Position numbers and translations under genes: made by a program | Shown: piece by piece, positions 1 to 7,031 of the stretch | Layout of the letters: each line of letters opens with the position of its first letter | How positions within the stretch are numbered: position 1 is the first letter of the stretch | Source: Prolixibacteraceae bacterium | Lineage (GTDB): Bacteria; Bacteroidota; Bacteroidia; Bacteroidales; Prolixibacteraceae | Assembly (NCBI GenBank): GCA_016788685.1 | Contig: JAEUSS010000242.1 | Coordinates: forward strand, 1-9,941 | Reading direction: 5' to 3' | DNA: 9,941 bases | The notes under the pieces: model-generated | The model's input: the letters and a program-made list of their open reading frames with translations, nothing else | What the model was told of the DNA's origin: nothing | Database searches by the model: none

Positions 1-141
1 CAAAATCTGGTTACCTGGACCAATTATTCCGGCATGGACCCAGAGGTTTCTGTTCGTAACTCGATCCTAACACCGGGATTCGATTTTTCCGCTTATCCGA
101 TACCACGAACAATTGTATTTGGATTTAATCTCACATTTTAA
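1..141 (+). CDS. SusC-like TonB-dependent receptor, C-terminal end (partial)
   Basis: Frame 1 is open from the window edge and encodes 46 residues before the TAA at 139-141. The peptide ends YPIPRTIVFGFNLTF, which matches the usual last beta-strand of SusC/RagA receptors (Y-P-x-x-R-T-x-x-x-G-x-N-x-x-F, terminal Phe). These proteins form the 22-stranded outer-membrane barrel that imports oligosaccharides with TonB energy. The plug, carboxypeptidase-like N-domain and most of the barrel lie outside the window. The stop is 17 bp before the susD-like start, the normal susC-susD operon order. The terminal motif and the neighbour make the call secure despite the short fragment; the substrate cannot be told. 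Confidence 0.9.
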   Translation, partial: QNLVTWTNYSGMDPEVSVRNSILTPGFDFSAYPIPRTIVFGFNLTF

Positions 142-158
142 TACTAAAGACAAACAAT

Positions 159-1970
159 ATGAAACATAGATATTACCTGCTATTCGTGCTTTTCTTAAGC
201 CTGATTTCCTGTCACGATTTGTTGAATAAAACTCCGGATGACTTTCTTGCTCCGGAAACCTACTATACCTCAGAAGCCCAATTAAACTATTCTCTTAATG
301 GCGTTTATGACATTATGGGTTACACTTACGGAACAATCAGACTTTACAGATTAGGACTGGAAGCAGACGAAGGTTATTATGCCAGAACAACTCCGGTAAC
401 GGGGCCGCAATCTTACAACTTTACGGCAAGCGATTCCAATATCAGTTCAATCTGGGCGAACTGGTATGTAGGCATCAACCGTGCGAACATCTTATTGGAA
501 AATGTCGATAAAAATCCGGGAATAAACCAGGCAGTGCGAGATCAGGTAAAAGGGGAAGCCTTATTTCTGAGAGCCTACTACTATTTTTTGCTGGTACAGA
601 GTTTTGAAGGAGTCCCTTTGATTTTAAAATCGGCTTCTTCGGCTGCAGAAACAGAAGTCCCGCGTGCTTCAGTTAAAGAAGTATACGATCAGATACTGTC
701 AGACATGAAAGAAGCCGAAGCGTTAGTCCCCGGAATTAGAACTGTTGGTTTTGGCGGCAGGGTTACTAAATCTGCGGTTCGCGGAATTTTAGCACGGGTA
801 TGCTTATATATGGCCGGTTACCCGCTTAAAGATGTTTCAAAATATACCGAAGCCAGAGACTGGGCAAAAAAAGTCATGGAGGATACTGAAGCTGCTCATT
901 CATTAAATCCTAGTTACTCACAGGTTTTTATCAATTACGCACAAGACAAATACGACATCAACGAAAGTATCTGGGAAGTTGAATTCTGGGGAAATAAGAC
1001 TGATGCTTATACCGAAACCGGATATGTTGGTTTTGCAAATGGTCCTCAAACATCCAATGTCTTAACTGGCCCTGGTTACGGAGGAGTCTGTGCAACACAC
1101 AGCCTATATCTGTTATATGAGCCCGGCGATTTAAGAAGAGATTGGGCCATTGCCAATTTTACATACAACAGTACAGGAGAACTCGGCTCTAAGAAATTCC
1201 AAACCTCAACTTCAAATGCATCGCTGTTAAAACGTAACTGCGCCAAGTTCAGAAGAGAGTTCGAAGTCCTCTTACCTAAAGTATCCAGTGCTACACCTCA
1301 AAATTTCCCGGTCCTCCGGTATTCTGATGTTTTGCTCATGTTCGCCGAAGCAGAAAACGAAATTAACGGCGAACCTTCTCAAGCTGCCATCGATGCAGTC
1401 AATCAGGTAAGACAAAGAAGTTGGGCTTCGGGAGTAAAAAAGATTACTGTTACATCCGGAGGAACAGGTTATACCTCTGCACCTAGTGTAACGTTCTCTG
1501 CCGGAGAGAACAACAATACAGCGACAGCAACTGCAACTATAAAAAGCGGCAAGGTAACTGCAATCACTTTAAATCAGGATGCTGTCTACGGAACTCAACT
1601 GGGTACATACGCTTCAGAACCCGTAATAACTATTACTGGAGGCGGCGGTTCCGGCGCTACCGCAACTGCTGAAATCTATAAGATTACTGATGCGAATATT
1701 CCGACTATGGATAAAACGGCCTTCCGTGAATTCATTCAGAAAGAACGGGCCAGAGAACTGTGTTTTGAAACCTTAAGAAAATACGACCTTGTTCGCTGGG
1801 AAATATTCCAGTTTACCATGCAGGAAACGGGCAAGCAGATCGATCTGGCAGCTCCGGGAACCTACTATGGACAGTACTATAAGAATGTATCGGAGAAACA
1901 TCTGACCTGGCCGATTCCTACTCGTGAACTTACAGCCAACAAGGCGCTGGTGCAAAACTTAAATTGGTAA
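159..1970 (+). CDS. SusD/RagB-like starch-binding outer-membrane lipoprotein with inserted repeat domain
   Basis: This is the surface lipoprotein that caps the SusC channel and binds glycan. The N-terminus has a hydrophobic stretch (residues 5-16) and lipobox L-I-S-C with lipidated Cys18. The next residues (DLLNKTPDDF) are typical of SusD. The SusD_RagB helical region is recognised by VKGEALFLRAYYYFLLVQSF near residue 130 and by LRYSDVLLMFAEAENE near 390. Residues 414-422 (VNQVRQRSW) and FREFIQKERARELCFE around 520-535 are the conserved C-terminal SusD signature, followed by YDLVRWE. The protein ends WPIPTRELTANKALVQNLNW, the usual SusD terminus. At 603 residues it is longer than many family members, largely because of a repeat domain at about residues 426-508, described separately. 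The start at 159 gives a complete lipoprotein signal. The next gene follows after 25 bp. Confidence 0.95.
   Translation: MKHRYYLLFVLFLSLISCHDLLNKTPDDFLAPETYYTSEAQLNYSLNGVYDIMGYTYGTIRLYRLGLEADEGYYARTTPVTGPQSYNFTASDSNISSIWANWYVGINRANILLENVDKNPGINQAVRDQVKGEALFLRAYYYFLLVQSFEGVPLILKSASSAAETEVPRASVKEVYDQILSDMKEAEALVPGIRTVGFGGRVTKSAVRGILARVCLYMAGYPLKDVSKYTEARDWAKKVMEDTEAAHSLNPSYSQVFINYAQDKYDINESIWEVEFWGNKTDAYTETGYVGFANGPQTSNVLTGPGYGGVCATHSLYLLYEPGDLRRDWAIANFTYNSTGELGSKKFQTSTSNASLLKRNCAKFRREFEVLLPKVSSATPQNFPVLRYSDVLLMFAEAENEINGEPSQAAIDAVNQVRQRSWASGVKKITVTSGGTGYTSAPSVTFSAGENNNTATATATIKSGKVTAITLNQDAVYGTQLGTYASEPVITITGGGGSGATATAEIYKITDANIPTMDKTAFREFIQKERARELCFETLRKYDLVRWEIFQFTMQETGKQIDLAAPGTYYGQYYKNVSEKHLTWPIPTRELTANKALVQNLNW
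1434..1682 (+). repeat. Two-unit Gly/Thr/Ala-rich beta repeat inserted in the SusD-like protein
   Basis: Residues 426-508 of the SusD-like protein interrupt the segment between VRQRSW and the FREFIQKERARELCFE signature. Two degenerate units can be aligned. Unit one is about residues 429-466 (ITVTSGGTGYTSAPSVTF, then NNNTATATATI). Unit two is about 467-508 (LGTYASEPVITITGGGGSG, then ATATAEI). Each unit has a G-x-Y-x-S-x-P-x-V-T-[FI] strand followed by an A-T-A-T-A strand. Similar GGxGYTSAPTVT...GGGGSGATATA repeats occur in bacterial surface and phage-associated proteins. The reading frame is intact through the insert, so it is a domain insertion and not an assembly break. Its function is unknown; extra carbohydrate contact or a surface spacer are inferences. 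Confidence 0.75.
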
Positions 1971-1995
1971 GACGCTGAATATAAAAAAAACTGAT

Positions 1996-2925
1996 ATGAA
2001 AATTAAATATTTTAGCCTTCTGCTTATCATATCGATATTAACAGCCTGCAATGAAGAGATTGAGGTAAGTAAAAACATCGATGAATTTAGTGTAACAACA
2101 AGTACAACAACGTATAAGGCGGGTGAGACCATTAATTTCAACTTTACAGGAAATCCTGGGATAATTTCATTCTATTCCGGAGAAGTTGGCAGTGACTATG
2201 CTTTTAAGGATGGACGCGTTACGGAGACCGAAGCCACTAAAACAATGTCTTTTACATCATCAGTATCACTCGGAGATCAGCCCAACCAACTATTTGTGAT
2301 GGTTTCCTCTGATTTCAATGGGAACAGGCTTGATTTTTCAAATGTGGAGGCTGCAACATGGACAGATGTTACAAGCAGGTTTAAACTGGGCACCAGCGCT
2401 TCTTTTTTAGCCTCCGGAAATAAGGATATTTCCGATTTAGTCGTTGAAGGGAAACCGCTGTATATTGCATTCAAATACGTAACCAGACCGCAAACAGAAA
2501 ACGGAGTTGCCCGACAGTGGATGATCCGTAATTTTGTGCTTACAACCAGTTCTCCCATAGGAACGCTAACGCTTGCCGACAGCAAAAATGCAGGCTTCAT
2601 GATTGTTGACCAAAATCCACTTACATATCCTGCAAGATCTTCAGTGTCATCGACTACAGTAACATTGTTAGGACACAATTTCACCGCTGAAAAAGACACA
2701 TTATCTGAGAACTGGGCCATAAGCAATCCTATTAACCTGGGAAGCATCGATCAGGGACCCGACAGGCCTATTGCTGTTAAAGGCAATTCGGATGCCCGAA
2801 TAGATAGCTTTTCATATGTCTATCAAAAACCCGGTACCTATAAAGTGTGGTTTATCGCATCCAATACAAATATTGACCAGAATCTAGTTGTCATTAGACA
2901 GCTAGATATTACGATAACTGAGTAA
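1996..2925 (+). CDS. DUF5017-like surface lipoprotein, candidate glycan-binding protein (SusE/F position)
   Basis: A 309-residue lipoprotein with hydrophobic signal (residues 4-16) and lipobox L-T-A-C, Cys18. It continues C-N-E-E, an acidic stretch consistent with the surface-export signal of Bacteroidota lipoproteins. Residues 30-63 (EFSVTTSTTTYKAGETINF onward, then FTGNP and ISFYSGE) match my memory of DUF5017 proteins, with a PKD/Ig-like N-domain. The second half has the pattern W-x-D-V-T-x-R-F...LYIAFKY...W-x-I-R-N-F (W at 'TWTDV' and 'RQWMIRN'), and residues 271-309 contain a PKD-like closing strand (PGTYKVWFIASN). Position directly after susCD, 25 bp away, is where SusE/F-type surface glycan-binding proteins are found. 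There is no catalytic motif. The family name is from recognition, not a search; the role in glycan binding is inferred from context. Confidence 0.78.
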   Translation: MKIKYFSLLLIISILTACNEEIEVSKNIDEFSVTTSTTTYKAGETINFNFTGNPGIISFYSGEVGSDYAFKDGRVTETEATKTMSFTSSVSLGDQPNQLFVMVSSDFNGNRLDFSNVEAATWTDVTSRFKLGTSASFLASGNKDISDLVVEGKPLYIAFKYVTRPQTENGVARQWMIRNFVLTTSSPIGTLTLADSKNAGFMIVDQNPLTYPARSSVSSTTVTLLGHNFTAEKDTLSENWAISNPINLGSIDQGPDRPIAVKGNSDARIDSFSYVYQKPGTYKVWFIASNTNIDQNLVVIRQLDITITE

Positions 2926-2930
2926 CTAAA

Positions 2931-2950
2931 TATTCCGGCATCCGGATATA
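2931..2950 (+). terminator. Weak hairpin after the susCD-lipoprotein block
   Basis: Six bases after the lipoprotein stop, TCCGG (2934-2938) and CCGGA (2942-2946) pair around a 3-nt CAT loop, and the AT flanks could add one or two pairs with a bulge. No T-run follows (the next bases are TATACTTATATC), so this is a poor intrinsic terminator. It is recorded because its position at the end of the susCD transcription block is right. It could equally be chance. Confidence 0.25.
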
Positions 2951-3005
2951 CTTATATCTCGGTCATTGCTTGAATCGTACAATAAAAAATTGAGTTAAAA
3001 TCCAC

Positions 3006-3053
3006 TTCTCTCCCGCTTATCTACCTTATCTTTATATGGATGGCGGGAGAGAA
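3006..3053. repeat. Perfect 11-bp inverted repeat around a 26-bp AT-rich centre
   Basis: TTCTCTCCCGC at 3006-3016 is exactly complementary to GCGGGAGAGAA at 3043-3053. The 26-bp centre (3017-3042) contains TATCTTTA (3027-3034), one base off the Bacteroidota -7 box TAnnTTTG. As RNA it would form a stable GC-rich stem with a long loop. No T-tract follows on the + strand (TTGAACCTG), which argues against a simple terminator in that direction; on the - strand the repeat is followed by GTGGATTTT. It could be a two-way terminator, an operator for a dimeric regulator, or a very small invertible element. The sequence does not decide between these. Confidence 0.6.
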
Positions 3054-3275
3054 TTGAACCTGAAAACAAATAACTCAATATCCCAAAGCAACGGCGGGCG
3101 AATTGCATACAAAGAACCAGAAAGACAAAACAGAGATCAGAGTTTCCAAAATCTCAATTATTATGACGATTTGCATCACTTCAAGTCAACTGCCGCAAAG
3201 ATCACACCGAACATAAAACACTGTAAAATATTGAAAATACATCCAGTTGTCACTTTACAAAAATAAAACAAACGA

Positions 3276-3305
3276 TTGCGTAAACAATTTGATTTTCTAT
3301 CTTTA
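3276..3305 (+). promoter_or_regulatory. Candidate Bacteroides-type promoter for the hydrolase-oxidoreductase operon
   Basis: A -33 element TTG (3276-3278) and a -7 element TATCTTTA (3298-3305; consensus TAnnTTTG, last base differs) are separated by 19 bp, within the known spacing for the main Bacteroidota sigma factor. Transcription would start near 3311-3313, about 10 bases before the ATG at 3323, giving a very short leader. Its location at the end of a long spacer and immediately before a gene supports it. No operator is recognisable around it. Confidence 0.5.
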
Positions 3306-3322
3306 TCGCGAATTAACGGAAT

Positions 3323-4552
3323 ATGCAACAATTTAATCAGGTGAGAAATTTAACTATATACTTACTCATACTTCTGGGAATTACACTAAGCTCGCAGAGT
3401 CAAAGTTCAAGTTCTGAAAATCTTCATGATCAGGCCTTCCGGAGTACCGGCCCAATCAACCTATTGAAGAAATCAAATCAATCCGAAAATCAACGCCTTT
3501 ATCCGGATACTAATATTGACTCGATCTTTAATCCTCCGGCGATGTACTCACAAGGGTATGGAAACTTCCGCTCTCCGTTAAAATTTTATAACGGGAAGAC
3601 TGTAAAAACACCGGAAGACTGGACAAAACGCCGGAAAGAGATTATCAACCGCTGGCACGGGCTGATGGGAAAATGGCCTGCTGTAATCACAGATCAAAAA
3701 CCGGAATACCTGGAAACCGCTCGCCGCGAAAATTTTACGCAACATCACATCCGGTTTTACTGGACCCCCACCGAAAAGACTGACGGCTACCTGCTGATTC
3801 CCGATGGCGATGGTCAGAAACCGGCAGTGATTACTGTATTTTACGAACCCGAAACAGCTGCCGGTATTGGAGGGAAACCCCACCGCGACTTCGCCTATCA
3901 ACTCGTCAAACGCGGATTTATCGCTCTTTCCATCGGAACTCGGGAAGCTTCGGCTAAAAATAATTTTTCATTATGCTATCCTGATATCGAAAACGCAAAG
4001 GTTCAGCCACTTTCGATGTTAGCCTATGCAGCAGCAAATGCCTGGAATGTTCTGGCTAAAGTGGACGGAGTTGATTCTGCCCGAATTGGCATCGTCGGGC
4101 ATTCGTTTGGCGGGAAATGGGCAATGTTTGCTTCCTGCCTCTACGAGAAATTTGCCTGTGCCGTTTGGTCCGATCCCGGAATTGTATTTGAAGAATCGCG
4201 CGAGGCCGTCAACTATTGGGAACCGTGGTATCTGGGTTATCATCCAAAACCCTGGCGAAAACGGGGTTTAATCACCGCCGCCAATCCGGCGAAAGGACTC
4301 TACCTGAAATTAAGAAAAGAAGGCTACAATCTGACTGAGCTTCATGCCCTGATGGCTCCCCGCCCCTTCCTGGTTTCGGGAGGTTCGGAAGATCCGCCTG
4401 AACGTTGGATCGCGCTGAATCACAGCATAAAAGTAAATGAACTACTTGGTTATCAGAATCGTGTCGCAATGACCAACAGGCCCGAACATTCGCCAAATAA
4501 AAAGTCGAATGAGCAGATTTATCAGTTTTTTACGCATTTTTTAAATCCCTGA
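3323..4552 (+). CDS. Exported alpha/beta-hydrolase, probable carbohydrate esterase
   Basis: A 409-residue serine hydrolase of the dienelactone-hydrolase/acetyl-esterase-like alpha/beta fold. An N-terminal signal (hydrophobic residues 10-22, LTIYLLILLGITL, then SSQSQSS) suggests export. The nucleophile elbow is G-H-S-F-G-G with Ser261. The likely acid is Asp357 in SGGSEDPPER and the likely base His389 in RPEHSP; order and spacing fit a catalytic triad. An earlier strand, GYLLIPDGDGQKPAVITVFY, is typical of the core sheet. The elbow is not the G-C-S-R-x-G of CE15 glucuronoyl esterases. A likely role is removal of acetyl or another ester from an incoming glycan, but the substrate is inferred only from the PUL context. 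It opens a probable operon behind the promoter near 3300; the next gene is 71 bp away. Confidence 0.8.
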   Translation: MQQFNQVRNLTIYLLILLGITLSSQSQSSSSENLHDQAFRSTGPINLLKKSNQSENQRLYPDTNIDSIFNPPAMYSQGYGNFRSPLKFYNGKTVKTPEDWTKRRKEIINRWHGLMGKWPAVITDQKPEYLETARRENFTQHHIRFYWTPTEKTDGYLLIPDGDGQKPAVITVFYEPETAAGIGGKPHRDFAYQLVKRGFIALSIGTREASAKNNFSLCYPDIENAKVQPLSMLAYAAANAWNVLAKVDGVDSARIGIVGHSFGGKWAMFASCLYEKFACAVWSDPGIVFEESREAVNYWEPWYLGYHPKPWRKRGLITAANPAKGLYLKLRKEGYNLTELHALMAPRPFLVSGGSEDPPERWIALNHSIKVNELLGYQNRVAMTNRPEHSPNKKSNEQIYQFFTHFLNP

Positions 4553-4623
4553 TAAAAAAGCTAGCTTTAACGGGTTCTCAAAAATTTGATCAGAAATTTA
4601 AAAACCATATAAACCAACAGGAT
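4553..4623. other. Spacer with a 12-bp perfect palindrome
   Basis: The 71 bp between the hydrolase and the first oxidoreductase contain AAAGCTAGCTTT (4557-4568), a perfect palindrome starting four bases after the stop codon. Two AAATTT blocks (about 4582-4598) follow. The palindrome is too AT-rich and its loop too small to be a convincing terminator. I could not find a TTG/TAnnTTTG promoter pair here, so co-transcription with the hydrolase is the simplest reading. The palindrome may be an operator or chance. Confidence 0.3.
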
Positions 4624-5646
4624 ATGATTAACAGACGAAATCTTATTAAAACAGGTGCCCTTGCCATTGCAGGACTTGCCCTTGGCACCTCGTTAATGGC
4701 ACAAAGTAAAACAGAAGGACGGCGGGTCGGAATTATCGGACTGGATACCTCGCACAGCATTGCTTTTACCAAGGTACTGAACGATGCCAACGTCGGCGAT
4801 ACTTTTGCCAACTACAAAGTAGTAGCGGCCTATCCGCAAGGCAGCCTCGATATCAAATCGAGCGTTGACCGCATCGAAGGCAACACGGAACAGATAAAAA
4901 AACTGGGAGTGGAAATCGTAAGTTCAATCGACGAGCTGCTTACAAAAGTTGACGTGGTATTGCTCGAAACCAATGATGGTCGTCGTCACCTCGAACAGGC
5001 ACTTCCCGTGCTAAAGGCCGGAAAGCGGATGTTTATCGACAAACCGATGGCTGCCTCGCTAGCCGATGCGATGGTCATCTTTAATGCTGCCAAACATTAT
5101 AATGTGCCTGTGTTCTCGGCTTCTTCTCTTCGGTACATCAAAGGAATGGACGAGGTAAAAGGAGGTTCGGTTGGTAAAGTTTTGGGTACCGAAGCCTACA
5201 GCCCTTGTGCTCTCGAGAAAACTCATCCTGATTTTTTCTGGTACGGCATTCATGGGGTTGAAACGCTGTTCACCGCAATGGGAACCGGCTGCAAAACAGT
5301 AGTTCGTGCCACAACAACCGATACCGATATGGCCATTGGCACCTGGAACGATGGAAGAATAGGCTCCTTCCGCGGATTGCGTGCCGGGAAACCAAACTAC
5401 GGCGGAACCGTCTTCGGCGAGAAAGCCACCGTAACACTTGGCTCTTACAACGGATACAATCCGCTGTTGGTTGAAATTGTCAAATACTTTCAGACCGGAA
5501 TAGTTCCGGTTCAGCCTGAAGAAACACTGGAAATACTGGCCTTTATGGAAGCTGCTGATCTGAGCAAGAAAAAAGGCGGTGTCCCGGTAGCCATCGATGA
5601 AGTGATGAAAAAAGCCCAAAAACAAAGTTCGAAATATAAATTTTAA
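4624..5646 (+). CDS. Gfo/Idh/MocA-type oxidoreductase with Tat-like signal and atypical nucleotide motif
   Basis: A 340-residue two-domain NAD(P)-dependent oxidoreductase-like protein. The N-terminus is twin-arginine-like: N-R-R-N-L-I-K (residues 3-9), a hydrophobic stretch to residue 25 and a possible cleavage after Ala26 (LMA/Q). The Rossmann domain begins at residue 35, but the usual GxGxxG is replaced by G39-L-D-T-S-H44. The family lysine is present in D139-K140-P141 (usually EKP), and H210 in GIHGVE matches the catalytic histidine of the H-x-x-D/E pattern. The C-terminal domain is short. Gene 2 of the probable operon, 24 bp before the next oxidoreductase. Export implies a cofactor bound before translocation, as in Zymomonas glucose-fructose oxidoreductase. 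The substrate is unknown; a non-redox or partner role is possible given the altered motif. Confidence 0.85.
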   Translation: MINRRNLIKTGALAIAGLALGTSLMAQSKTEGRRVGIIGLDTSHSIAFTKVLNDANVGDTFANYKVVAAYPQGSLDIKSSVDRIEGNTEQIKKLGVEIVSSIDELLTKVDVVLLETNDGRRHLEQALPVLKAGKRMFIDKPMAASLADAMVIFNAAKHYNVPVFSASSLRYIKGMDEVKGGSVGKVLGTEAYSPCALEKTHPDFFWYGIHGVETLFTAMGTGCKTVVRATTTDTDMAIGTWNDGRIGSFRGLRAGKPNYGGTVFGEKATVTLGSYNGYNPLLVEIVKYFQTGIVPVQPEETLEILAFMEAADLSKKKGGVPVAIDEVMKKAQKQSSKYKF

Positions 5647-5670
5647 CTCAATCCCTAATATAGAACCGAT

Positions 5671-7014
5671 ATGGAAAACAATAGAAGAGATTTTATCAAG
5701 AAAACATTTCTGGGCACTGCCGCTTTATCAATTGGAGGAGTATTGCCGGGTTTCAGCGCCAAAAGTTACAGCAACATTGCGGGAGCCAATGAGCGGATCA
5801 ATGTGGCCATGATGGGAGTGAATGCACGGGGGTTCGCCTTAGCCAACAATTTTTCAGGCCTGAAAAACTGCAAAATAATTTATGTCAGCGACGTGGATAC
5901 CAGAGCAGCCGAAAAATGTATTGCCAGTGTTGAAAAGATTGCCGGAGAACGCCCCAAAACGGCTCCTGATTTCAGGAAAGCACTGGAAGATAAAGACCTG
6001 GACGCACTGGTTGTAGCAACTCCCGACCATTGGCATGCTCCGGCTGCTTTGATCGCCATGAAAGCCGGAAAAAATGTATACCTCGAAAAACCGTGCAGCC
6101 ACAATCCTTACGAAGGAGAAATGCTGGTTGAAGCTGCAAAAAAATACGGAAAAGTGTTGCAGATGGGAAATCAGCGCCGCTCCTGGCCCAATGTAATTAA
6201 GGCCATTGAAGAAATCAAATCCGGAGCAATTGGCAAACCATACTTCGGGAAAAGCTGGTACACCAATAAACGTCCCTCCATCGGGATCGGGCAGGAAGCT
6301 AGCGTCCCGGATTGGCTGAACTGGGATCTTTGGCAGGGACCAGCACCACGCAAAACCTTCAAGAACAACTACGTACACTACAACTGGCACTGGTTTTGGC
6401 ACTGGGGAACAGGCGAAGCACTCAACAACGGAACCCACATGATGGACATCCTGCGTTGGGGAATGGGTGTCGATTATCCGATCAACGTCAGCTCAAACGG
6501 CGGACGGTTTCACTACAAAGACGACTGGGAAACACCCGACACACAAGTTATCAGCATGGACTTCAAAGAAGGGTTAAGCATGACCTGGGAAGGCCGCAGC
6601 TGTAACGCCCGCAACATTGAAGGCTCATCGGTAGGCGCTATGTTTTACGGAGAAAAAGGCTCCCTGCTGATTACCGGAGGTAACGGATATACCCTGTACG
6701 ACCTGGATGGTAAGGAAATAAGAAAAATTGAAGACAAGGAAAAAATCGATCCGCGCAACTCGGCCAGTCCGGCGCAACAGCTGGATGCTTTACACATCCA
6801 AAACTTCTTTGACGCCATCTCCAAAGGCGCTCCGCTCCGTTCCGACATCGATTCCGGACACAAAAGCACCCTGCTGGTACAACTCGGTAATATTGCTCAG
6901 CGCGTAGGCCGTTCTTTAGAAATTAATCCTGAAAACGGACATATTATCAAGGACAAAGAAGCCAGTAAATTGTGGTCCCGCGAGTACGAAAAAGGATGGG
7001 AAATGAAACTATAA
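5671..7014 (+). CDS. Tat-exported Gfo/Idh/MocA oxidoreductase, bacterial C2-type
   Basis: A 447-residue protein with a classical Tat signal (N-R-R-D-F-I-K-K, residues 4-11; hydrophobic to about 25; possible cleavage after Ala30). NAD-binding motif G49-V-N-A-R-G54 and the family motif E139-K140-P141, preceded by ATPDHWHAPAALIAMKAGKN. The substrate domain has an alternating tryptophan run (W239, W241, W243, W245 in NWHWFWHWGTG) leading to NNGTHMMD, with H256 and D259 as probable catalytic residues. The C-terminus (SREYEKGWEMKL) is that of the large secreted group found in Bacteroidota and Planctomycetes. Activity could be oxidation of a sugar hydroxyl or, as in the related GH109 and GH188 enzymes, NAD-assisted glycoside cleavage. 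This is the most canonical of the three paralogues. The downstream DoxX-like gene starts 17 bp later. Confidence 0.92.
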   Translation: MENNRRDFIKKTFLGTAALSIGGVLPGFSAKSYSNIAGANERINVAMMGVNARGFALANNFSGLKNCKIIYVSDVDTRAAEKCIASVEKIAGERPKTAPDFRKALEDKDLDALVVATPDHWHAPAALIAMKAGKNVYLEKPCSHNPYEGEMLVEAAKKYGKVLQMGNQRRSWPNVIKAIEEIKSGAIGKPYFGKSWYTNKRPSIGIGQEASVPDWLNWDLWQGPAPRKTFKNNYVHYNWHWFWHWGTGEALNNGTHMMDILRWGMGVDYPINVSSNGGRFHYKDDWETPDTQVISMDFKEGLSMTWEGRSCNARNIEGSSVGAMFYGEKGSLLITGGNGYTLYDLDGKEIRKIEDKEKIDPRNSASPAQQLDALHIQNFFDAISKGAPLRSDIDSGHKSTLLVQLGNIAQRVGRSLEINPENGHIIKDKEASKLWSREYEKGWEMKL

Positions 7015-7031
7015 AAAGCTGTCGGATACTG

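Larger units (their letters stand above)
2926..3322. other. 397-bp intergenic spacer between the lipoprotein and hydrolase genes
   Basis: The largest gap in the window and visibly more AT-rich than its neighbours. I see a short hairpin at its left end, a perfect 11-bp inverted repeat at 3006-3053 and a Bacteroides-type promoter candidate at 3276-3305. An open frame at 3036-3266 (76 codons) is not supported as a gene: its composition is like intergenic DNA, it has no recognisable motif, and its first codons lie inside the inverted repeat. The spacer probably separates two transcription units, the capture genes upstream and the enzyme/transport genes downstream. No tRNA, CRISPR or insertion sequence is visible. 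Confidence 0.7.

Noticed and set aside
3041..3062. Minus-strand resemblance to a tRNA 3' end (GGTTCAATTC...CCCGCCA)
   Set aside because: The T-stem does not pair, and no 5' acceptor strand or anticodon arm is found at the expected distance; no integrase is nearby, so neither a tRNA nor an att site is supported.
3036..3266. 76-codon open frame in the spacer
   Set aside because: Intergenic-like composition, no motif or signal, start inside the inverted repeat and directly after a -7-like box; no supporting context.
4581..4588. AAAATTTG as a -7 box for the first oxidoreductase
   Set aside because: It lacks the leading T of TAnnTTTG and no TTG lies 19-21 bp upstream.
5059..5625. 188-codon minus-strand frame, and similar long minus-strand frames at 5854-6438, 2277-2747, 8034-8453 and 9498-9938
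   Set aside because: All lie opposite well-supported genes and have no recognisable domains; they are shadows of the + strand coding sequence.
6972..7031. Upstream start for the DoxX-like gene
   Set aside because: It would overlap the preceding oxidoreductase by 43 bp and add a basic 20-residue extension before a normal first helix; 7032 fits the family better.
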